Below are positions 55,280 through 64,000 of a stretch of 64,000 nt of DNA, in pieces. The position numbers and the translations under genes are program-made. Positions within the stretch are counted from its first letter, which is position 1. Each line of letters starts with the position of its first letter. The notes under the pieces are model-generated. The model did not search any database and had not been told where the DNA came from. It worked only from the letters and a program-made list of their open reading frames with translations. Origin of the DNA: Gibbula magus (lineage: Eukaryota; Mollusca; Gastropoda; Trochida; Trochidae); contig OW388303.1 of assembly GCA_936450465.1 (NCBI GenBank), positions 11,129,021 to 11,193,020 of the forward strand, written 5' to 3'.

Positions 55280-58200
55280 ACAACGGTTCATCCCCTGGTT
55301 TGTCGGATGGGAAATTAGCTACTTTTATTATCCAAACAATCAACCTTTTAAATAAGTAAACCTTATATATCTCCCAATGTATGTTGATGTCATTATAATT
55401 GTGTCATTTTCAATGATATTCTTTATATCTTTACTTGTTAGGTTGTTAGTTAGGTGACAAAAGATCCTTTTCACGGTCGGCCCACCATTAACATCTTTAA
55501 TCTTGAACGCAATTTCCAATGAAGTCAATTAACAAAACACATACACAGCGCAGTTTCAACACCCTGAGACATAATGAGCAGTAATTACTTGACAGTTAAT
55601 CTGGTACATTCTCACATTTGTATATTCACGTCATGGTCAAATGATGCAATTTGCTAGAAGGTTAAACATGACAGCTAGTGTATCTGCTCACTGCAACGGA
55701 TATCAAAATTGCAAAATAGCGACATATTGGCAAATACTGTATGAATACTATATACTGTATATTATTTGAATAATTACGTCCACGTGCTAGATGCCAATGG
55801 ATAACTTGAATAAAACTAGTTAGAAACTTCACCTACCACAAACAGATCAAATACATGAAGGAGATGGCTGTTAATAAAGTACTATCGTTTTTCATAGACC
55901 ATATAATTTCCTTATATATTTTATTTTATATATGTTTACATATTTTTTCAGGTGTAAGATTGTACTGTCGGACATGTAAGACAAATGCTTTTTCGACAAT
56001 TTACAAGATTATCATATTTCATAATAAAAAATTACCGATGTCGACTAACCATCGACCTATTCTGGTATATTCACTGCAATACCGCCATATAAAACTTCTG
56101 AAACGAATACGCACGTTATTTGATAGCATAATTCCAGCCTCATCCAGCTTATTATTGTTAACATGTATCCATTGAAAAATATATTTCACTTATGTCCATC
56201 ACATACAAACCAATACTAGTTAGATTTGCTTTGCATAACAAACGTGAATTTCGTATGCTCCATCAAATTTTGCGTTATATTCATGTATATTTGTATATAT
56301 GTCATTATGTATACCTTACCAGATTTGACTTCATAACAACGAACCAGTTCATTAATTGCTAAGTGAACAGTAGTATGTTATACAATAGGTGACGCTCTGC
56401 ATTTAGTGAAGGCGATACGAGGAGTTTTGGGGATGTAGGCAATATGGGGTGTAGGCCAAGCTAACACATTTCAACAGGGTCAAAAACATACGGTACAAAG
56501 TCTTTTTCGGTAATGAAGGAATTGCGAGAATCATACAAAACAGCGCCTATAACAAATTGCAAACCGTTTAATACGTACTGTACACAGTCTGGACAAGTAT
56601 TATGCATAATTATAAGCACGACAATCATATCCTTGGTTAAATTATGTCAAAACTACATGTGGCATGTGGTCAAATACTTATTTTCCATTATCCATAGTAT
56701 TTCTGTAAGAAATGGATAGTTATTCAATGTTTTAAAAGATAAATTCTGCAAACATAGTGTAGTGACATTATCAAATATACTCTGCTGTCATTAAGGATTC
56801 CCCATGTTTTGATCAATATGTTATAAGGAACGAAACCAATATGGTGTACAAATCAATATTGTAATTCTTAATTTGCCGGTTGAAAAAGGTCGATATCACA
56901 ATCCCTCGTCAAGAACGAGTATATACATTATATAATTCTATCTAGATTCGTGATGAATTTCATTATTTATTTAATTGTAATGCTTTATCAAATCAACGCT
57001 TATATTTGATAAATAAATATCCATACACTTTATCATCTTGTGTGTACATTGGAATGCATAAGTGCTAAAGAATCACAATCAAAAACAAATTTTTCCGTCT
57101 TACTGTAAATATTGAATTAACTCATGTGCTGCCGTTGGCAGAATATACGAGGTAGTAACCTTTTAGTCTGTGGTCCCATGCATTTACGTCACAGGGAACA
57201 GGAAGTTTGATAATAAACACAGATAAGTCAATTGTTTAATTTAACCGGACTAGCCACAGATATCAAACATCAAAGAATCGAGCGTAAATGCATTCGGCTT
57301 TTCAAAACGAAACAACCAATGGGCTAGTGTAACGGTTCAAGTAACTTTATACAATTAAGATATTTATAGAATGTGAAAGGAATATTTGATATGATCATTA
57401 TACTGACCTTTATTTAAATGATCTCTCTAATTTGTAGGAATAATAATTAAAATATATAGATAAATAGTGTTTATATTATCAATATGCCTTAACAAGTTTA
57501 CATTTACACTCCATGTGTTCTGTGATATAAATTTTACTATTTCCTAAACCATAATTTATTTTAGATATATTCTCATTTATGTTATTCACGTTTAAGACAC
57601 ATCCACTTTCTTATCACAAAGTATATATTGATATTTTCAAGGATAATGATGTATTTTCATTCAAATATTGATGAAGTGATTAAATCTTCGCAACATTTTT
57701 AGATGTGAATTATTTAATCAACATTGTCCTCTTATGCCGTAGCAAAGCTTTCTACACTCGCCATTGTTTTGTATTTTGTAATGAATGTACGCTAGATTTT
57801 ACAAATCAATGAATAATAATATCACCCTTATTAGCTTGGAACATGCAGTCCATTCTAAAACCATCGAACCCTCTCTTTTTACCAAAACTTTGATCTGGAA
57901 CATTTCGACAGCCTAATGTATCTTACTTACGATCTGTTATCTGTACCTCGATCTTAAAATCAGTTCATTCATCATACATTATACATTGACATGAGAAGTG
58001 ACAACGTACCTTTGATAGAAATCCATTCCTCAGGACTTGGTAAACACTTGTGCAAAATAAATTGCAGGAACCAGGAGGGATTAACGCAACTGAATATATC
58101 TATGAAGTGATTTGGACTTACAGAGAGTCCCAGCTTAAATAGCCACGCATTATGTAACGGTAATTAATTGTGGGCAATATGTTTCCGTGGTGGTTAATGG

Positions 58201-59570
58201 TCACTTCTCAAAGGGGTATAAGTCTAATTAGTGTAACCACTGTTTATTCACGCGCAGAGAGTGACACTTTAACAGTCGGTAAAAGATATGTTCAACCAGA
58301 CATTGCGTCGCCACTGTCATCAATTGCCGGCAATATATCGGCGCTTTATCACACCTAGTTTCAAGTCTAATCAGTGAAAGTCATCAATGTGTATTGAGTG
58401 CTAACTTTTTGGATGATCAGTACTGGGCGTGTGTAATGTCATACGGTTCATGGCCGAGAAACCTGAATTCGAGATAAGTCACACCTGAATGGGCATGGCA
58501 CTTAATCGTTTTGTTATTCCTGAATGAACACTGTGCGTGATGTGCAGTTGTTCATCATAATACTTGATATATACTTTCTGGCGAATACATATTTCTAAGT
58601 AATATAGTTAACAGGTATATACGTCATACTTTATAGTATACATTGTATACCAGACATGGGCATTTTTTTACTTTTGACAGACAAAACAATACAATATTGT
58701 CCATTTACATTTTAAGAAAGTATTAGAAGCTCAGTCAGGTGACCTGCGTATGTTATGAGTCACATTTGCTACATACATAGCCTTTTACAAAATGCACATA
58801 ATCTTTCATCCTTTTTAACATAGTTCTATCTGTTTCATTCGGGAGTCTACGGTTACAGGTACTTATTGTAAATTCAATGAAAAGTATATTCGATGTAGAA
58901 AGCTTAAACGTATTATAATAATGGCATGTGGATGATTGTGTTTCACATTCGTTTTAGTGATGATGAAATGGGTTACATAACTTAGCTTTGACATAACTGT
59001 TAGGTAACCGGGAAAAATAGCAGAAAAACGTAACTGTTTTTGCTTGAGAAAAAGCAATAGTTGATTAAACAGTATTTTATTCCCAAATGACATATAACAC
59101 AAAAGAAATTATGAGAAGTTAAATTTTAAAAAAAGATTAGCAAACAGGCTATACACTAGCCTATATAAATGCTTCTTCTAAAACAAACTTAAAACAAATC
59201 ATTTGTTAATACATTTGTGGGAATACATTGAAGTTCATACACATGTTTAGTAAACTCGCAATAGTTAAACATAAATGATTGCCTTTGTACAATGTATGTA
59301 TTTAATTTGTGAGGTGAGACTTAAATTTATCATCTTTATTTTTGATCATTTCTAATGAGAGAAGTTCTCAGATGTCACGGGTTATAATCTTCGCAATGAT
59401 TCGAATCTTCAGATTATACATTGTAAAACTGAAAGTTATGCGAGGTCCTTTCCCCACAGATATCGATGCAGTTAAATTATTGAATTCATTGCCACCTGAA
59501 CAGAACTGAAATACAGCCAGTTTCAAGATTTAAAACTGCCATTCTAAACAATACTAATATTTACAGCCAC
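55280..59570. other. Gene-free stretch
   Basis: No exon, RNA or repeat structure that I can support. Open frames such as 55855-56175 are AT-driven and lack coding character. Confidence 0.4.
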
Positions 59571-59574
59571 TTTT

Positions 59575-60085
59575 GACTTAAACACCGGCATCAGATTTTG
59601 TCAAATAATACAATCTCGTCTCCGACCAGAATGTACTGATCATAATGCACATAAATATCAACGGTTTATATCTCCAACACCAGCTTGCTCTTGTGGTTAT
59701 ATCTTTGAAGAATATTCATTAATTCCTTGTATGTCCTCTCTATAGCGATATTCGTTATTATATATCGTTAAGTCTGTATTATTATGCAAAGGGATTTGAT
59801 CTGAAATCAATTTTGTTTGGAAGTCACATTTCTTGCCCAGCTGTAAATATGGAACTCTTAAATTCAGTTCATTCATTTATAAATTTAACAGGCAGATTTG
59901 ATTTAAAGTAGTGCTTCTATGGCACAGTCATAATTTGTATAATCAGATTGTATCATTTATTTGTAATCATAATTATACTGTACATGTCATGTTTTGTATT
60001 TGGTTGTATCCCGGAGCGCTTTGTATAAAAGCATTTTCTTACCTACCAATCCGGTTCCTTCTTTTTGGAAATAAATATGTTTAAA
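59575..60085 (+). pseudogene. LINE ORF2 carboxy-terminal fragment, plus strand
   Basis: The frame carries RLRPECTDHNAHKYQRFISP, TPACSCGYIFEEYSLIPC, matching the LR--C-DLN-H, C-CG--E---HYL--CP end of invertebrate LINEs. Stops follow at once. The likely 3' end is near AATAAATATG at 60071. It is truncated and dead; a LINE family different from the one at 51 kb is possible. Confidence 0.65.
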
Positions 60086-60269
60086 CAGAGAGAAGTGCTC
60101 TTACAGCTACAGCGTTTACTAAATTAAGCTGAACATAAGCCTGTGCTTAGGCGAGAGGGCAGAATTAAATCCCAGTGCATTAAAGTATCTACTGATAACA
60201 AGTTTACTTTACAAAATGTAATGTTATTTTAGTTTAAATAGTAGTCTTAATGATAACTTTTCGGGATTT

Positions 60270-60370
60270 ATGGAGACCAGCGAGGTGGACGGACAAAATC
60301 CCGACTTGGACATAATCCCCAAGGAAAATAATCCCCTATGACAAAATCCCCAGTGGATATAATCCCCCGA
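60270..60370 (+). repeat. Degenerate AAAATCCCC repeat
   Basis: ACAAAATCCCGACTTGGACA, TAATCCCCAAGG, AAAATAATCCCC, ACAAAATCCCCAGTGG and ATAATCCCCCGACC recur at irregular 17-25-bp spacing. Confidence 0.55.
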
Positions 60371-60508
60371 CCCAAAAACAACAAGACACAGACACCATCC
60401 CCAACACAATAGAATGTGTCTTTGATCTTTATGTTATTTCTAATAAGTAGGCTGAAAATGATCTTTTGTTATAGAGCGTTGTAGAGTAGTTTGTACAAAG
60501 TGAATTTT

Positions 60509-60700
60509 GAGAAATTTTTGTTTTCATAAATAGTTCCAATTTGTCTTTGATCAGTAACAGTAAAACAGCTTGAAAAAGTGTTGTTTTCAGAAGTAATTCC
60601 CTTTTTGTCTTTGATCAGTAACAGAACAAGTGTTTGAGAAATTGATGTTTTCATGAATAAATCCGATTTGTCTCTGATCAGTTGCAGCATTTTAAAAAAC
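60509..60700 (+). repeat. Minisatellite, three units of about 70 bp
   Basis: Each unit has GTTTTCA-AA-A-T-CC, TTTGTCTTTGATCAGTAACA and a variable filler. 60845-60895 adds a short GTAACAGAAAA tandem repeat. Confidence 0.65.
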
Positions 60701-60909
60701 CTCTGCCTGTCATTTCGTGATGCAAGAATGGGGATTAAAATGTTTATTATTGTGAAAAGTTGAATCATAAATAACGAAAATATATCTTTGGATTTTAACT
60801 TTCTAATGGAGACATACTTTCGACTTAAAACTTGGTGCTAGGGAAAAAGTAACAGAAAAAAGTAACAGAAATAAGTATCAGAAAATAGTAACAGTGTTTG
60901 CTAAGAAAA

Positions 60910-63220
60910 AAACAGTTTTCAACAGTACAGTGAGAGTTTGTCATATACCGGTAATATACAAGCACAACGTCTTAGTTCAAAGCACGATGTCACCTTTAAA
61001 GACATTTAAAGATAAACTGCGAGTCTGTTTACCAATTCTTGTTTGTTCCTATAGGTTTACTCAAAGCTAGCTGATCAGGTTAAGATATATGTAGGAAAAC
61101 AAATAACTGAAATAAGTAAAACAATTGATATAAAGAAACAATAAGAGTATGGTATTGAATTGAATTCTTGTAATTTAAGAAGATTATGAAAACTACATTG
61201 ATAGTAATTTTAAGGATACATTTCCTGTTTAAATCCTGTTATTACAGATAACATGTATACTTAACTTTGTTAATTTATCCTTAATAATAGTAGTTATTTA
61301 CATATCATTTGATCTAAAGTAAACATATATATGGATATATCAACTAAAGCTGAATGTTCGTCTTCATATGACAATGAGGATGCAATCACACTTATTTATA
61401 TACGTAAAATAAAAAGTACAGATATTAGAAACAATGAATTGTGTTATATTGAATACAGTCAACTATTCCTTCATTTCAGTGGTGATTGTTTCGACTGAGG
61501 ATGTTGACCTACATATACGATGCGTCCCATTACCAATTTATTAGCGATTTCATCCGGTCAGGCAGTCTAAAGAAAAGAGAAAAGCAAAAAAAAAACAATG
61601 AAAAGTAACTGCTAGCCTTATGTAAGTTCGTTTTGTTTTGCACATACTTTGTTGTTATTTCATTATCTATATCCTATATGCTATTTGTATATTATGTTTG
61701 TACTTGTGAAGTGAAGTCTGAACAAAAGCAAACTTTACAAAATCATATCGTTTTGCATAGCTATTGTCCGTTTATATTTATATTATTTCGCGCAACTTAA
61801 AACAAATTTTTTCACATAAAACGGCAACAGGTGTACCAATATTATAAATTTAATAACTTAATTATGAATAATCTCATTTATATTCTTTGGATTATTTAAC
61901 AGCACTGTTGTTGCTTCACCATAGATATCCTGTTTTTATGTACATTTATCTCATTTATTCTCACAATTTAAAAAATCCCAACGTAACTGTGATGCAGTAA
62001 TATCATAAATCTATTTCCTGGTCTGTATGATATGTTCCATCTTATTTTAGTTCATGTTCTTCTTAATACATAAATTTATGGTTAAATGAGTTGAATAATT
62101 ATTGTTGTTGGTTATTGATATAACGCTTTTTTGTATGCCCAAAGCTAGGTGCAACTAAACAATTGTCTGTCTGTTTGAGGGACAATGCATGCTTAATTAG
62201 CATTTATTTAAACAAAACTTTTAGCCACTCAGGCTAGTAATTAGCTGAGAGACCAGTTGTGCGTTGAAGAGCTTGACAGGTGTGTTGTATAAACATACAG
62301 ATGACCTGGCGACAGGCTAATAAACACTATGTCTGTCTGACTATGGGCTTCGCGCGTCTGGTTGGTCATTTAAAGTTAGCCAATAAGAATTAAGGCCAAA
62401 ACTAACAACCAATAAAATACATGATCATGAATATTTGGACATGCCTTTACCAGTTACCCCCTCAGTTGAAAGACTGCGCCATCATCATTAGCAGTTACTG
62501 TCAAACAAATAACGTAACGTTGATGTTATCTCTGTGTTTTTCGACATCAGTTGTGACCCAAACACATACGTTTCGATTAGGGATTTACTGTTTCAAGTTG
62601 TGTTCTTTTGACTATCTGGATATTTATAATTTTCCTCCGGATATGTTCGTCGACAAATGTAAGTCTTCAATAATGCAATATATCCATTGTCACATATATA
62701 TATATGAGATGTTTAAAGTGTGAAACGTCTTGTATGACGATAACACACTTTCACACATTTTGCGAATTATATATACAATGATGAGACAGTCTATACTACA
62801 GTCCATTAATTGATGCTGTATGAGTAACGACAAACCACGATCACAATTGATACTAACTGAACAGAGAATTTAAATCCGATATAAGTAACCAGTGCCTATA
62901 ATCCAATGCATACCAAAGAGGATACAATATATCGTGTTTGCTATTAAATACATAATTCTCATAATGCCTTTCTGCTGATCACGTTTACATTTGATCTGCT
63001 TAAATAATCACGTAAATATAGTTTTATTTATTTGAATGCATATATAGCTATTATCAACTTTGTCACACGGACATTTTCATCTTATAAAACAAAAGACCCA
63101 AGACAAGTTTGTCTAGCGTAGTTCAATCTGATATAATTAAGCCAACAGAGAACACCTATATAAACAAACCAACAAATATATTTTCATTTCATTTGTAATA
63201 AATTATGACACATACTATTA
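60910..63220. other. Gene-free; possible LINE 3' tail at 62221-62342
   Basis: GGCTAATAAACACTATGTCT at 62317 resembles the CTAATAAACACTTGTCTG tail at 55241, so a LINE 3' fragment may be present. No gene seen elsewhere; the frame at 62421-62723 has no recognised motif. Confidence 0.35.
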
Positions 63221-63224
63221 TATA

Positions 63225-63425
63225 GTGGAGTATACTAGAGTATACTGGGGTATACTGAGGTATACTGGGGTATACTAGCGTATACTGGGGTATACTGAAG
63301 TTTCCTAAGCTTTGGAAATGTCTCGTATACTGATTAGTATACGCTAGGAAATTAGGGTGGTTGACAAACCAGTATACGCCAGGAAATTAGGGTGGTTGAC
63401 AAGACGTATACTGGTCAGTATACTA
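63225..63425. repeat. GTATAC-rich array 2
   Basis: A 10-bp tandem repeat GTATACTGGG / GTATACTAGA runs from 63229 to 63300. Then come GAAGTTTCCTAAGCTTTGG, two copies of AGGAAATTAGGGTGGTTGAC and further GTATAC palindromes (TATACTGATTAGTATACG, TATACTGGTCAGTATAC). Confidence 0.85.
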
Positions 63426-63429
63426 GCAC

Positions 63430-64000
63430 TTTTCTTGCGGTGTATGTGTGATAGCTCATTTGAAAGCTAAATGAATTTAGAAAAAAAAGTACTGAAACCG
63501 AATTTTGAATTTGAACCTTGAATTCGAGTATTCTGCCCTTGAATATGGACCTTTTTGAAAAGAGCGTTTTTCGGCTCAATGTTCAAAGGGGCAACACTCT
63601 GTAACAAATTGACTTAATTCAAAGTTATTGGCAGTTACGTCTTTCTAATAACTAGTTAAACAATTCCATAACATATCATTATGATGTAAAAGTTGATAGT
63701 TTCGGCATAATTTGGACATATCCCAAAAACGTATAATTTTGTGATTTTGAGACTTTTCGAAGGGTACTTTTTTTCAGAATTTTCGATCGTAAACCAATAA
63801 AGATACCATTATGTTTAAAAGCACATTTCGAAGTAGAGATGACATTTATTAGGAACAATAAATTTCAATCATGTATCTGTCATACTGTATGTGTCATAAG
63901 TCATAGAAGATTGTCATTTTTATAAAAGCACCATTTTCAGCAAATTTCAAAAGATCATAACTGCTTAACTAATTAAGATATTGAAATTGTATTTACACCT
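63430..64000 (+). mobile_element. Right half of the 40.3-kb repeat family, cut by window end
   Basis: GTGATAGCTCATTTGAAAGC, GTTCAAAGGGGCAACACTCT, AATAAATTTCAATCATGTAT, CATAAGTCATAGAAGATTGT and TAACTGCTTAACTAATTAAG follow 40790-41340 in order to the last base. It begins exactly where the 48-kb copy stops. Confidence 0.8.

Overview
This window looks like gene-poor, AT-rich animal nuclear DNA, most likely from a mollusc. I infer this from spliced, phase-matched exons, from tRNA-Arg-like SINEs whose tails carry an AAGCGGCGTTAAAC motif, and from two interspersed families I know from bivalve and gastropod genomes: one with GTCCGGCGTCCG and tandem TTCTCC-AG-GAGCTGAA units, the other starting with an ATTATGTC-CTCCGA-GGGAGACATAAT hairpin. 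The species cannot be named from sequence alone. Nothing suggests a bacterial or organellar origin.

Layout. 0.3-0.6 kb is a minus-strand SINE. 1.7-2.6 kb holds small inverted-repeat elements, including a perfect 68-bp palindrome. 3.4-7.6 kb carries the best host gene candidate: the 3' end of an unidentified plus-strand gene in three phase-compatible exons, with an in-frame TGA in the first. Its introns and flanks are full of repeats, among them a SINE with clear target-site duplications at 8.4-8.6 kb. 10.45-11.02 kb is an inverted-repeat element with an internal minisatellite. Next to it are a CRE/TATA-like promoter and a sequence that folds like a type I hammerhead ribozyme with one disabling change. 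12.2-17.4 kb holds a triplicated noncoding block, a fold-back copy of a sequence with a hammerhead-like core, and a 172-bp hairpin.

19.4-21.2 kb is a PIF/Harbinger DNA transposon relic with TTA target duplications. 23.6-24.6 kb is a Tc1/mariner relic lying in one copy of a local duplication. 26-27.3 kb has minisatellites. 28.5-29.1 kb is a 35-bp satellite with a five-unit higher-order period. 29.6 kb is a second Tc1 relic. 31-37 kb has four MITE-like elements or fragments. 37.46-37.78 kb is a second full SINE. 37.84-39.48 kb is an apparently complete Tc1-like element with perfect 29-bp terminal inverted repeats, TA target duplications and an open 340-residue DD34E transposase; this is the only full-length intact protein gene in the window. 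40.3-41.8 kb is a 1.4-kb inverted-repeat family. Half-copies at 48 and 63 kb each adjoin a GTATAC-rich array.

50.2-54.2 kb is a nested complex: a dead minus-strand LINE, a TTAA-flanked MITE inside its coding region, and two 650-bp direct repeats on either side. Three other LINE 3' fragments lie at 43.3, 54.8 and 59.6 kb. The long stretches between these show no gene or RNA I can recognise.

The parts do not form a pathway. The window is a record of layered transposon insertion beside one gene end. The items most worth following are the hammerhead with its promoter context, the GTATAC arrays tied to one breakpoint of a repeat family, the LINE bounded by long direct repeats, and the host gene with the in-frame TGA.
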